NCBI GenBank assembly: GCA_027294455.1
Contig: JAPULZ010000253.1
Coordinates: forward strand, 1 to 34,416
DNA from: Gemmatimonadota bacterium
Lineage (GTDB): Bacteria > Gemmatimonadota > Gemmatimonadetes > Gemmatimonadales > GWC2-71-9
Direction: 5' to 3'
DNA: 34,416 bases
Position 1 is the stretch's first letter, and the number at the start of each line of letters is the position of its first letter. The translations under genes and the position numbers were made by a program. The notes under the pieces are model-generated. The model searched no databases. It worked only from the letters and a program-made list of their open reading frames with translations, and was not told where the DNA came from. Positions 9,340-18,224 of this stretch are shown piece by piece.

Positions 9340-10485
9340 GTGACCAACGTAGCGGCAGCACCGCAACAGCAAGGAAACAAGCTGAATCTACGCTCCCTGC
9401 TCGAGGAGATGATCACTCGCGGCGCGTCGGACTTGCACATCACGGCGGGCGAGTGCCCGAAGGTTCGGATCGACGGCCAGATGACGGATTCGTCGGGTTA
9501 CCGCAATCCGCTTTCGCCGAAGGAAACCTTGCAGATCGCGTATTCGGTGCTCACGGAGGAGCAGAAGAAGCGGTTCGAGCAGGACGACGAGCTCGACTTC
9601 TCGTTTGGCGTGCAGGATCTGTCCCGCTTCCGGGGCAACTGTTTCAAGCAGCGCGGGTGCGTGGCGGTCGTGATCCGGCAGATTCCCATCCAGATCAAGA
9701 CATTCGAAGACCTCGGTCTCCCGCAGGTGCTCGCGGAGTTTACGGAACGGCCGCGCGGCCTGGTGTTGGTGACCGGCCCGACGGGTGCCGGCAAGTCGAC
9801 CACCCTGGCCGCGATGATCGACCGGATCAACCGGACGCGGCGCGGCCACATCATCACGGTGGAAGATCCCATCGAGTTCGTGCATCGCCACCAAAACTGC
9901 ATCATCAACCAGCGTGAGATCGGAACGGACACGCACTCGTTCGCGACGGCGCTCAAATACGCCCTACGGCAAGACCCCGATGTCGTCCTGATCGGCGAGA
10001 TGCGGGATTTGGAAACGATTCAGGCCGCGCTCACCATCGCGGAAACCGGCCACCTGGCGTTCGCGACCCTGCACACCAATTCAGCTGCTGAGACCATCAA
10101 CCGTATCATCGACGTATTCCCGGCCCACCAGCAGTCGCAGGTTCGCGCGCAATTGGCATTCGTGCTGGAGGGAGTGGTGACACAGATCCTGTTGCCGAGC
10201 GCTTCCGGCAGGGGTCGAGTGATGGCGGCCGAAATTCTGACCTGCACGCCGGCGATCCGGGCGCTGATTCGCGATGACAAGGTCCACCAGATCATGTCCC
10301 AGATGCAGGCCGGTAAGAAATTTGGCATGCAGACGCTGACGGATGCGCTATACACGCTGTACATGCAACGGGAAATCGCGCTGGAAGAAGCCCTTCGTGT
10401 CGTGCCGGATCAAAACGAGTTCCTCCGAGCCATCGGAGAACCGGCGCAGGGCGAAGAACGCTCAGCTGGGGGTAAACGTCGTTAA
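9340..10485 (+). CDS. pilT: Type IV pilus retraction ATPase PilT
   Basis: A 381-residue protein using a GTG start immediately after the pilB stop (TGAGTG), which suggests translational coupling. Seen: an N-terminal PAS-like half with ASDLHIT, Walker A GPTGAGKS (146-153), Walker B-like GEMRD (Glu220), a His box (HLAFATLHTNSAAETINR) and a C-terminal AIRALIRD close to the AIRNLIRE signature of PilT retraction motors. The zinc tetracysteine of PilB is missing, as expected. PilT forms a cytoplasmic hexamer that depolymerises pilin to retract the fibre, and it is needed for twitching and, in many species, for DNA uptake. The C-terminal tail (PAQGEERSAGGKRR) is short and charged. Presence of PilT argues that this locus makes retractile pili rather than a type II secretion system. 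Confidence 0.95.
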   Translation: MTNVAAAPQQQGNKLNLRSLLEEMITRGASDLHITAGECPKVRIDGQMTDSSGYRNPLSPKETLQIAYSVLTEEQKKRFEQDDELDFSFGVQDLSRFRGNCFKQRGCVAVVIRQIPIQIKTFEDLGLPQVLAEFTERPRGLVLVTGPTGAGKSTTLAAMIDRINRTRRGHIITVEDPIEFVHRHQNCIINQREIGTDTHSFATALKYALRQDPDVVLIGEMRDLETIQAALTIAETGHLAFATLHTNSAAETINRIIDVFPAHQQSQVRAQLAFVLEGVVTQILLPSASGRGRVMAAEILTCTPAIRALIRDDKVHQIMSQMQAGKKFGMQTLTDALYTLYMQREIALEEALRVVPDQNEFLRAIGEPAQGEERSAGGKRR

Positions 10486-10502
10486 CGAGGTAGGAGAACA
10501 TC

Positions 10503-11693
10503 ATGCCGGTCTTTGAATACACTGCCCAAACAGCAACGGGAGAGGAGCATACGTCGACGATCGACTTGCCGTCGAGAGATGACGTTATTGCCCACCTTCG
10601 CAGAAAGCGCATGCGCGTGGTCCGTGTGCGCGAGGCGAGGAAGACTCGTAAAACAAAAGTACCGACTCGCGACATCGTGATATTCACACGGCAGTTCGCC
10701 ACGATGATCAACGCGGGCTTGCCGCTTGTTCAGGCATTGAACATCCTGGCGCAGCAGTCCGACAACAAGGCGCTCGCCGATGTCACGAACCAGGTCGTGT
10801 ACGACGTCGAGAGCGGTAACACGCTTGCCGACGCGTTGGCGAAGCACAAGAACGCGTTCAGCGATCTGTTCGTCAACATGGTGGCGGCGGGTGAGGCCGG
10901 CGGTATTCTTGACACCATTCTCCTGCGGCTCGCCGTCTTCCTGGAAAAGAACGATGCGATCATCCGCAAGGTGAAGGGCGCCATGATATATCCGACCGTG
11001 ATTTTCTCGGTCGCCGGTATCGCCATCGTCATTCTGCTGATCTTCGTCATCCCGACGTTCCAACGAATGTTCGCGTCGGTCTCGATGGAGTTGCCGCTGC
11101 CCACCAAGATCGTGATCGGGATGAGTGAGTTCCTGCAAAATTTCTGGTGGGCGCTCATCATCGGTGGATTCGCCTTCACCGCCGGCTTCAAGAAATTCTA
11201 CGCCACCTCCACCGGACATCTGATCATCGACCGGATAATGCTGAACTCGCCGGTATTGGGAGATTTGCTGCGGAAGTCGGCGGTGTCCCGCTTCACCCGA
11301 ACCCTGGGTACCCTGATTTCGTCGGGCGTGTCCATTCTCGAGGGGCTGGAGATCACGGCCCGCACGGCGGGCAACCGGGTGATCCACGACGCGGTGATGG
11401 CCTCCCGGGGGTCGATCGCGGGCGGTGAGACGATTGCGGACCCGTTGGCCAAATCGGGCGTCTTCCCGCCAATGGTGACGTCGATGATCGCCGTCGGTGA
11501 GGCCACCGGCGGATTGGATCAGATGTTGACCAAGATCGCGGACTTTTACGACGACGAGGTCGACACGGCCGTCGGCTCATTGCTCTCCCTCATGGAGCCG
11601 ATCATGATCGTCGTGCTCGGTGTGGTCGTCGGCGGCATGATCGTCGCCATGTACCTGCCGATCTTCAACATGATCAACGCCGTGGAGGGATAG
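10503..11693 (+). CDS. pilC: Type IV pilus inner-membrane platform protein PilC
   Basis: A 396-residue GspF/PilC-family protein. The ATG at 10503 follows a good ribosome site (AGGAGA, 10492-10497), 17 bases after pilT. The N-terminal segment (FEYTAQTATGEE) and two homologous cytoplasmic GspF domains are present. The first carries FTRQFATMINAGLPLVQAL and the second SRFTRTLGTLISSGVSILEG. Hydrophobic segments follow the first domain (about residues 165-190 and 210-230), and a third ends the protein (about 365-390, ending YLPIFNMINAVEG). PilC is the membrane platform on which PilB and PilT act. Length and domain order are normal for the family. The operon closes with the terminator at 11717-11746. 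Confidence 0.94.
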   Translation: MPVFEYTAQTATGEEHTSTIDLPSRDDVIAHLRRKRMRVVRVREARKTRKTKVPTRDIVIFTRQFATMINAGLPLVQALNILAQQSDNKALADVTNQVVYDVESGNTLADALAKHKNAFSDLFVNMVAAGEAGGILDTILLRLAVFLEKNDAIIRKVKGAMIYPTVIFSVAGIAIVILLIFVIPTFQRMFASVSMELPLPTKIVIGMSEFLQNFWWALIIGGFAFTAGFKKFYATSTGHLIIDRIMLNSPVLGDLLRKSAVSRFTRTLGTLISSGVSILEGLEITARTAGNRVIHDAVMASRGSIAGGETIADPLAKSGVFPPMVTSMIAVGEATGGLDQMLTKIADFYDDEVDTAVGSLLSLMEPIMIVVLGVVVGGMIVAMYLPIFNMINAVEG

Positions 11694-11716
11694 GCGGCAC
11701 GAAGGACTCGACCGGC

Positions 11717-11746
11717 AAAAAAAGCCCGCCACGGCGGGTTTTTTTT
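11717..11746. terminator. Bidirectional Rho-independent terminator
   Basis: A run of seven A (11717-11723), a G, then CCCGC (11725-11729), loop CACG and GCGGG (11734-11738), followed by eight T (11739-11746). The A and T tracts let it work in both directions. It ends pilC on the plus strand and lysAC on the minus strand, whose TAA stop overlaps the T tract. Confidence 0.9.
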
Positions 11747-14342
11747 AGAGAACGACCTCCTCGGCAGGTGCCCGCATGTTGTAATGCGAGCTCATGGTGT
11801 AGCCGTAGGCGCCGGTATCGGCGATGAGGATGACGTCATCCTCCTTGGTGGGCGGGAGCATGTGGTCCACCCCGAGGCGGTCTCCGGTTTCGCAGATGGG
11901 TCCGACGACGCTGACGACGTCGGTGGCCTCATGATCGAGGCGCGTGAGATTCACGATCCGGTGGTAGGATCCGTACAACGCCGGGCGGACCAGCGAGTTC
12001 ATCCCGGTGCTCACCCCAATGTATCGCACGTCTCCCTTGTCCTTGATCTGTGTGACACGCGCCAGCAAGACGCCGCCTTGCGCGACCAGGAATCGGCCGG
12101 GCTCGAGCCAGAGCTCCCACGACGGGTTCGCGTCTTTCAAAGGGGCGAGACTGCGGTCGATGGCAGGTATGTCGAGCTCGGCTTGGTCGATTCGTTCGGG
12201 AACGCCGAGGCCGCCCCCCAGGTTGAGGGCGGTGACGTCGGGAAAGTGGTCGACCAGCTGTCCCAGCAGTCCCCCGGTGGCACTCCAGTGCTCCAGCGCC
12301 CAGATGCCGCTCCCGGAGTGGGCGTGTAGGCCCACGATGCGCGCCTTGCCGCACTGTGCCAGCCGGCGTAGCTCCCCCATCTCGGAGATCGGGATGCCGA
12401 ACTTGGACTGCTGGCCTGCCGTGTAGACCTTCTCGTGGTGTCCATGCCCGCTACCGGGGTCGACGCGAATGAGCACGTCGCGGCCGCGAAAGAGTTCGGG
12501 CCATTGCTTCAGCGGATGCAGGTTGTCGAGCGTTACCCGGACCCCCGCATCGAACGCAAACGCGTATTCGCTCTTGGGTGCGAAGTTGGGCGTGAACAGG
12601 ATGTCGGCCGGATCGATCCCGGGAAACAGCGCCAGGACATGCTCGACCTCGGCGCGGGAAACACATTCGAAGGCCACTTCGCGCAGCCGCATGCGCTCGA
12701 GAACCCGTCGGTTTCCGTTGGCCTTCATTGCATAGAAGATGCGATCGATGGAGCGCATGGCTTGCAGCCGCTCGATCGATCGGTCGATGGTCTCCAAGTC
12801 GTAGACGTAGGCGGCGTCACGGTCCTTCATGAGCTCGAGAAGCTCGCGCTGCTTGATTTCCCACCACTGCCGTGCGTGAGGGTGGCGTGCCGCGGCGGCG
12901 GCGCTGGAGCCGGACAGTTGTTCCCAGGTCGGGCCGAAGGCGGGGTTGAGTGCATGTTCCCGGACCACGATGCCGTGCAGCCGTTTCACGAGACGGCCGG
13001 CACTGTCCTCCTCGACGACGAACGTGATGTTGAGGTCGCTCGCAGCCTGGGTCACCAGGTGGACCTGCTGTTCCTGGAACACCTCGAGCGCCGGGCCGAG
13101 TTGGTAGAGGATGGCACGGATCTGCCGGCCTACCAGGCTGACCGCGGCGCACGGCGCGATCACCCGCGCCTTGCAAAGGGCGGCGAGATCGTGGAGCAGC
13201 TCATCGAGGGCGGCGGCGTCGAGCGTGTTGGCATCGGAGTCGAGGGAGACGGTCACGTTGGTTTCCGATGTCGCCACGAGATCGATCGACATCCCGTGGC
13301 GAGCAAAGCATGCGAAGGCGTCCGCGAGAAAGCCGACTTGCTGCCACATCCCGAGCGTCTCCATGGAGATCAGCACCGCGTTTCGCTTGACCGAAATGGC
13401 CTTGACGGCCGGCCGGCCCTCATCCGGCAACGCGGAAATCACGGTTCCCTCACACCCGGGATGGTTGGTACTGCGAATATGGATTGGGATGCGGTGCCCG
13501 CGCACCGCCGGTATGCACCGGGCATGGAGTACCGCACCGCCGGTCGTCGCGATCTCCTGCGCTTCGCCGTAGTCGAGCGATCGCAGCAGCCGCGCCGACG
13601 GCACGAGACGGGGATCGGCGGTGAACATGCCGGGCACGTCGGTCCAGACCTCGAGACGTCTCGCCGTCAGACGACACGCGATATAGGCGGCCGACGTGTC
13701 GGATCCTCCTCGGCCGAGCAGCACGGTGTCGCCGCCGGCGTCACTCGCGATGAAGCCCTGCGTGAGAATGACACCCGGCATGGCGGCAAAGCGGGCGCAC
13801 AGTGCCGCATCAGGCTCTGCGCCACACTCCGCACTGAGGATGCGGGTGCGCGGAGCCAGCTCGCGCCGCGTCTCGCTTTGCAGGACGGTTCGCGCATCGA
13901 CCCACTGCACGTCCAGCCCAAGCGTGCGTAGGTACGCGGCACCGAGCAAGCTGGCCATCAACTCACCCACCGCCAGCACCCGCGCCTGCAAGCGGGGGGA
14001 GAACTCCCGCACGAGAGCGATGCCCGCGGCCAATTGTCCGAGCTCGCTCAACAGCTCGTCGAGCAGCCCATCGAGGGGAACGTCCAGATCGGCGGCGAGG
14101 GCTTGGTGCTGCTCGTGAATGGACCGGAGCGTGGCTTGATGGGTACCGGCGACAGCCTCATGGAGCAGCCCCTCGAGCTGGTCGGACACCCCGGACAACG
14201 CCGACTGTACCACCACGGGACGCAATCCCTCCTCCACGCGTGACGTCACCACGTCGGCGATGATTCGCCATTTGGAGGCGGAGGAGACGCTGGTCCCCCC
14301 GAACTTCAAAACGACCCAGGGAGACTCGCCCGGAGTGTGCAT
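11745..14342 (-). CDS. lysAC: Bifunctional aspartokinase / diaminopimelate decarboxylase fusion
   Basis: An 865-residue fusion. The N-terminal part is an aspartokinase with KFGGTSV (13-19), LGRGGSDTSA and tandem ACT-like regulatory segments (about 310-460). The C-terminal part (about 500-865) is a PLP-dependent decarboxylase. It has YAMKAN (Lys540, the expected PLP Schiff-base lysine), HAHSGSGI, LNLGGGLGVP, EPGRFLVA, CETGD and GAYGYTMSSHYN. It would thus carry the first and last steps of the DAP route to lysine: phosphorylation of aspartate and decarboxylation of meso-DAP. Such fusions are known, for example in Xanthomonas and relatives. It is the only gene on the minus strand and sits between the pilus motor operon and pilSR. 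It diverges from pilS across 79 bases and converges on pilC. The ACT segments suggest end-product feedback. Confidence 0.93.
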   Translation of the reverse strand: MHTPGESPWVVLKFGGTSVSSASKWRIIADVVTSRVEEGLRPVVVQSALSGVSDQLEGLLHEAVAGTHQATLRSIHEQHQALAADLDVPLDGLLDELLSELGQLAAGIALVREFSPRLQARVLAVGELMASLLGAAYLRTLGLDVQWVDARTVLQSETRRELAPRTRILSAECGAEPDAALCARFAAMPGVILTQGFIASDAGGDTVLLGRGGSDTSAAYIACRLTARRLEVWTDVPGMFTADPRLVPSARLLRSLDYGEAQEIATTGGAVLHARCIPAVRGHRIPIHIRSTNHPGCEGTVISALPDEGRPAVKAISVKRNAVLISMETLGMWQQVGFLADAFACFARHGMSIDLVATSETNVTVSLDSDANTLDAAALDELLHDLAALCKARVIAPCAAVSLVGRQIRAILYQLGPALEVFQEQQVHLVTQAASDLNITFVVEEDSAGRLVKRLHGIVVREHALNPAFGPTWEQLSGSSAAAAARHPHARQWWEIKQRELLELMKDRDAAYVYDLETIDRSIERLQAMRSIDRIFYAMKANGNRRVLERMRLREVAFECVSRAEVEHVLALFPGIDPADILFTPNFAPKSEYAFAFDAGVRVTLDNLHPLKQWPELFRGRDVLIRVDPGSGHGHHEKVYTAGQQSKFGIPISEMGELRRLAQCGKARIVGLHAHSGSGIWALEHWSATGGLLGQLVDHFPDVTALNLGGGLGVPERIDQAELDIPAIDRSLAPLKDANPSWELWLEPGRFLVAQGGVLLARVTQIKDKGDVRYIGVSTGMNSLVRPALYGSYHRIVNLTRLDHEATDVVSVVGPICETGDRLGVDHMLPPTKEDDVILIADTGAYGYTMSSHYNMRAPAEEVVL

Positions 14343-14375
14343 AGTGCCGTGAATACTAAGGAAGAGCGAGGCAAT

Positions 14376-14395
14376 GCAAAACTGTTGCGTTTTGC
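14376..14395. repeat. Perfect inverted repeat in the lysAC/pilS divergent region
   Basis: GCAAAAC (14376-14382), six bases, then its exact reverse complement GTTTTGC (14389-14395). It lies near the middle of the 79-base region between the divergent lysAC and pilS genes and overlaps a possible pilS -35 element. Shape and place suit a dimeric repressor or activator operator; no binding protein can be named. Confidence 0.45.
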
Positions 14396-14413
14396 GAAAG
14401 GGGTCACAATACT
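14385..14413 (+). promoter_or_regulatory. Weak candidate pilS promoter
   Basis: TTGCGT (14385-14390), 17 bases, AATACT (14408-14413). Transcription would start about one base before the pilS ATG at 14422, implying an almost leaderless message. Only 3/6 and 4/6 bases match the consensus hexamers, so this is tentative. Confidence 0.25.
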
Positions 14414-14421
14414 AGGGCCCC

Positions 14422-16101
14422 ATGACCGACTCCAAGACTCTTGCAAACGGCGAGAATCTGACCGATTCCTCCTACCGCATGCCGGCGGCGACGTCGCTAC
14501 TGCGGTGGGTGTACGTCGGCCGGGTGAGCGTCGCGTCGGTCATCATGTTCTCGGCCTCGCTGTTCCCGGAGACGTCTCGCGGCGTCATCATCACCGTGAC
14601 CATCGCGGCGTTCTTGAGCTTGCTGGTCACCGGCGGCTCGTTCTTCCATACCCACATTCGCGGCGTTGTTCCGAGCCAGACGTTCTTGTACGCCCAGATG
14701 CTCTTCGACCTGGGTCTCGTCACGGCCGTCGTGCATGTGACGGGCGGAGCCGAGAGCGATTTCGCGTCGCTGTACATCCTGGTCATCGCCGTGAGCGCGG
14801 TGACGATGTCGATGCGGTCGAGCCTGCTGGTAACCATCCTCGCCGCCATGCTGTATATCGCCGACGTGGTGTTCGGACATCCGGTGCAGTTGTCGGTGAC
14901 GCTGTTTCTGCAAACCGGTGTCTTTGTGCTGGTGGCGTTGGCCATCAGCTATCTGGCCAGTCGGGTGCGTCTGGAGGGCGAGGCCCGGACGGTACTGGAA
15001 CGGGAGGTCAAGCGCCTGCGCCTCGAGGCGGGAGACATCCTGCGGCAGATCCAAACCGGCGTCATCACCGTCGACGGCGATGGTGGGCTGGTCTTCGCCA
15101 ACGCCGCCGCCGAACGGCTGCTCAAGTTTACCGCCGGGGACTACCTCGGACGTTCGATTCTCGAATTCATCGATTCGGTGGCCCCGGCGTTGTGCACGGC
15201 GATCGTCACGACCCAACGCCAGCGGCGGTGGCGCCTGCGGCTGACAGGGGTCGTCATCACGGGTGGGGGGTCGTTCCCCATCGGCGTCACCACCACGTTG
15301 CACGAGACCGAGGGCGAGGGGCCGGACTCGGTGACGGCGATATTCACCGACATCTCCGACCAGGTTCGTCTGCAGGAGCTACACAGCCGATCAGAACGCC
15401 TGGAAGCGGTGGCGGAATTGTCGGCTTCGCTGGCGCATGAGATCAAGAACCCGCTCGCCTCGATAAGATCGTCGGTCGAACAATTGGGCAAGTCGGTTCG
15501 GGTGGATGAAGATGACCGGTTTCTGACGGAACTCGTCGTGAGGGAAAGCGATCGGCTTAGTCGATTGCTGACCGACTTTCTGGATTTTTCCCGGGTCAGC
15601 GTCGTCGAGGCGCTGCTCGTCGATCTCGGCGATGTCGCCCGGGCCGCGGTCGCGGTGGCCCGCGAGCATCCGGATTGTCCTGCAGATGCCCGGATACGGG
15701 TCACGGGCTCGCGGGTGCACATTCTCGGGGACGAAGATCTCCTGCACCGGGTGGTGTTGAATCTGGTCCTGAACGCGATGCAGGCATCCGACGGCAAGGC
15801 CGAAGTGATCGTCGAAGTGCGGGACGCCGAACCGGCGGAACTTCCCGCGGAGGCCTCACTTGGTCCCTGCATTCTCCTGGCGGTGTCGGATACCGGGCCC
15901 GGAATTCCCGAAGATCTGCGCGACCGCCTCTTCGATCCGTTCGTCACCGGTCGCGATGGGGGAACAGGACTTGGTCTTTCCGTCGTACAACGGGCAGTCG
16001 TCGCTCACAGGGGGCTCATGTTCGTGGATAGCGCGATCGGAAAGGGCACGACGTTCAGCATATTCCTGCCCAAGCTCGAGAAGTCGGAGGTGGCCGCATG
16101 A
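14422..16101 (+). CDS. pilS: Membrane sensor histidine kinase PilS
   Basis: A 559-residue kinase with six hydrophobic segments between about residues 27 and 175, a PAS domain (about 200-310) and a HisKA/HATPase core. The H box SLAHEIKNPLASI places the phosphorylated histidine at H339. The N box is NLVLNAMQA, G1 is DTGPGIP and G2 is GGTGLGL. Six membrane helices plus PAS match PilS, which in Pseudomonas senses pilin levels in the inner membrane and controls PilR. The pilR start overlaps its stop (ATGA). A short AGGG lies four bases before the ATG, and no longer leader is evident. The paired NtrC-type regulator and the downstream pilin genes support the PilS name over a generic NtrB-like kinase. 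Confidence 0.88.
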   Translation: MTDSKTLANGENLTDSSYRMPAATSLLRWVYVGRVSVASVIMFSASLFPETSRGVIITVTIAAFLSLLVTGGSFFHTHIRGVVPSQTFLYAQMLFDLGLVTAVVHVTGGAESDFASLYILVIAVSAVTMSMRSSLLVTILAAMLYIADVVFGHPVQLSVTLFLQTGVFVLVALAISYLASRVRLEGEARTVLEREVKRLRLEAGDILRQIQTGVITVDGDGGLVFANAAAERLLKFTAGDYLGRSILEFIDSVAPALCTAIVTTQRQRRWRLRLTGVVITGGGSFPIGVTTTLHETEGEGPDSVTAIFTDISDQVRLQELHSRSERLEAVAELSASLAHEIKNPLASIRSSVEQLGKSVRVDEDDRFLTELVVRESDRLSRLLTDFLDFSRVSVVEALLVDLGDVARAAVAVAREHPDCPADARIRVTGSRVHILGDEDLLHRVVLNLVLNAMQASDGKAEVIVEVRDAEPAELPAEASLGPCILLAVSDTGPGIPEDLRDRLFDPFVTGRDGGTGLGLSVVQRAVVAHRGLMFVDSAIGKGTTFSIFLPKLEKSEVAA

Positions 16102-17471
16102 GCGCCTACCAGCCATCGATTCTCGTCATCGATGATGAATCGAGCATCCTGCAAACGTTGCGCATCTTGCTCAAGAAATCGGGGTTCGTCGTCTGCACCG
16201 CTCAGGGCGGGAACGCCGGCCTCGAGGCCATCAAGACGGAAGCTCCTGAAATCGTGCTGAGCGACGTGCGCATGCCGCAGGTCGGCGGGTTGCAGATTCT
16301 CCAGGCTGCGCGAGACAATGATCCGGATACGCCGGTCATTCTCATGACAGCCCAGGCATCGTTACAGACCGCGATCCAGGCGGTCAACGACGGCGCGTTC
16401 TATTACATCCAGAAGCCTTTTTCCAATGACGACCTGGTTGCGATCTGCCGGCGCGCGGCTGAGTATCGACAGCTCCGGTCGGAAAACAAACACCTCCGCA
16501 GCGAGATTCGCCGCCGCGATCGCTCGGTAGCCATCAAGCCCATCGGCAAAGCGCGGGTGTTCCTCGACGTGTTGAGACTTGCCGAGCAAGTTGCTCCCAC
16601 CGACTCGACGGTGCTCATACAAGGGGAGAGCGGGACGGGGAAGGAAGTGCTGGCCCGTTGTCTCCACGAGCTCTCGAAGCGGTCGGAGGAGCCGATCCTG
16701 TCCATCAACTGCGGGGCCCTTCCCGAGAGTTTGCTGGAGTCGGAGCTGTTCGGCCACGTCAAGGGATCATTCACGGGAGCCATTCGCGACAAAGAGGGAT
16801 TGTTCGCCGCGGCGCGGGGAGGAAGCTTCTTCCTCGACGAGATCGGCGAGACGACTCCGGCCACTCAGGTCAAGCTCTTGCGGGTACTCCAGGAGCGGGA
16901 AGTCTTGCCCGTCGGGGGTACCGATCCGATTCCCGTCGACGTGCGCATCATCGCCGCGACCAACCGCGACCTCGAGGCGGATATCCGCAGCGGTCGTTTC
17001 CGGTCGGATCTCTTCTATCGTCTCAACGTGATCTCGCTCCACCTTCCACCACTGCGCGAACGCCGGGAGGACATCATCCTGTTGGCCGAGGCTTTTCTCA
17101 AGCGCATCGCCGGGGACCGCCAGGAGGACGTGCACACGCTGTCGCAGGAAACCATCGACGCGATCATGGTCTATCCGTGGCCCGGCAACGTTCGGGAGCT
17201 GGAAAACGCCCTGGAACATGCGGCCATCTTGTCCCAGGAGCGTGTGATCCGTGTGGAGCATCTGCCGAAGAGCATCACGGCGCCGAAATCCCAGCCGCTG
17301 GTGGACGACCGGCCGGTGGAAAATCCCAGTTTGGAGGTGATCGAGCACGCCTACATCATGTGGGTGCTCCAAGCTGAAGGCGGCAACAAAACTCGCACTG
17401 CGGAAGTCCTGGGCATCGATCCGTCAACACTGTACAGGAAGTTAGCGCGGTATGATGTCAAACCGGAGTAA
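16098..17471 (+). CDS. pilR: NtrC-type sigma-54 response regulator PilR
   Basis: A 457-residue regulator. The receiver domain (about 6-120) has the acidic pair D12-D13, phospho-acceptor D56 (SDVRMP) and Lys in YIQKPF. The AAA+ domain (about 150-380) has Walker A GESGTGKE (176-183), the sigma-54 contact loop GSFTGA (223-228; a Ser variant of GAFTGA that is common in PilR), FFLDEIGE and RLNVISLHLPPLRERRED. The C terminus is a Fis-type helix-turn-helix (NKTRTAEVLGIDPSTLYRKL). It would hydrolyse ATP to open sigma-54 RNA polymerase complexes. The -24/-12 element before the first pilin gene is an obvious target. It starts inside the pilS stop codon. Confidence 0.93.
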   Translation: MSAYQPSILVIDDESSILQTLRILLKKSGFVVCTAQGGNAGLEAIKTEAPEIVLSDVRMPQVGGLQILQAARDNDPDTPVILMTAQASLQTAIQAVNDGAFYYIQKPFSNDDLVAICRRAAEYRQLRSENKHLRSEIRRRDRSVAIKPIGKARVFLDVLRLAEQVAPTDSTVLIQGESGTGKEVLARCLHELSKRSEEPILSINCGALPESLLESELFGHVKGSFTGAIRDKEGLFAAARGGSFFLDEIGETTPATQVKLLRVLQEREVLPVGGTDPIPVDVRIIAATNRDLEADIRSGRFRSDLFYRLNVISLHLPPLRERREDIILLAEAFLKRIAGDRQEDVHTLSQETIDAIMVYPWPGNVRELENALEHAAILSQERVIRVEHLPKSITAPKSQPLVDDRPVENPSLEVIEHAYIMWVLQAEGGNKTRTAEVLGIDPSTLYRKLARYDVKPE

Positions 17472-17492
17472 CTCGGCCGGGGAGCCGGCGCT

Positions 17493-18224
17493 GTGACGGT
17501 GCCTGTCGACTCGAACGACCTGACAATCTCGGCGATCGTGCCGGTGTACAATGAAGAAGCCACAGTGAAGGCGGTGGTGGAGCGCCTACGCAGCGTTCCC
17601 CTGAAGATCGAGATCGTCGCCGTCAACGATGGGTCGAATGACGGCACGGGTCGGGTGCTGGATCAACTCTATGCGGACGGCCAGATCCACCAGGTCATCC
17701 AACTCCCGAAGAATCAGGGCAAAGGGGCCGCGGTGCGTGCCGGCATCAAGGCTGCCACGGGCGACGTCGTCGTCATCCAGGACGGGGACCTCGAGTACGA
17801 CCCGGCCGACTTCCCGAGTCTGCTCGAGCCCATTCGGCAGGGCAAGGCCGACGCGGTGTACGGATCGCGGTTTCACGCCGGCCCGCGCCGCGTGCTGTTC
17901 TTCTGGCACTCCGTCGGGAATCGGTTTCTGACGCTGCTCTCCAACATGCTCACCGACCTGAACCTGACGGACATGGAAACGTGCTACAAGATGGTACGCG
18001 CAGACCTCATGAAGTCCCTGCCGTTGGTTTCGAACCGGTTCGGGATCGAGGTCGAGTTGACCGCTCGACTCGCGCAGGCGCAGGCACGTATCTGGGAGTT
18101 GCCCATCACGTATAGCGGCAGGACGTACGCCGAGGGGAAAAAGATCGACTGGCGAGACGGATTCGCCGCCCTGTGGCACCTCTTTCGTTTCAACATCCTG
18201 TCACGAAAGCGCCCGTCGAAGTGA
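17493..18224 (+). CDS. DPM1-like family 2 glycosyltransferase
   Basis: A 243-residue GT2 enzyme with a GTG start 21 bases after pilR. The GT-A fold signatures are [32 protein letters not shown], the DXD-type [13 protein letters not shown], and a C-terminal [14 protein letters not shown]. The pattern is that of polyprenyl- or dolichyl-phosphate sugar synthases (DPM1-like), which move a hexose from a nucleotide sugar to a lipid carrier on the cytoplasmic face. No membrane anchor is evident. The next gene starts inside its stop codon (GTGA) and encodes a GT-C protein, a family that uses exactly such lipid-linked sugars, so it likely supplies their donor. The sugar cannot be told from sequence. 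Confidence 0.85.
   Translation: MTVPVDSNDLTISAIVPVYNEEATVKAVVERLRSVPLKIEIVAVNDGSNDGTGRVLDQLYADGQIHQVIQLPKNQGKGAAVRAGIKAATGDVVVIQDGDLEYDPADFPSLLEPIRQGKADAVYGSRFHAGPRRVLFFWHSVGNRFLTLLSNMLTDLNLTDMETCYKMVRADLMKSLPLVSNRFGIEVELTARLAQAQARIWELPITYSGRTYAEGKKIDWRDGFAALWHLFRFNILSRKRPSK

Noticed and set aside
7630-11693. Type II secretion (gspE/gspF) instead of pilus genes
   Set aside because: PilT with AIRALIRD motif, three pilins, PilM-P and PilSR are specific to type IV pili.
12435-13931. 498-codon plus-strand frame opposite lysAC
   Set aside because: Antisense shadow; lysAC has complete motifs on the other strand over the same bases.
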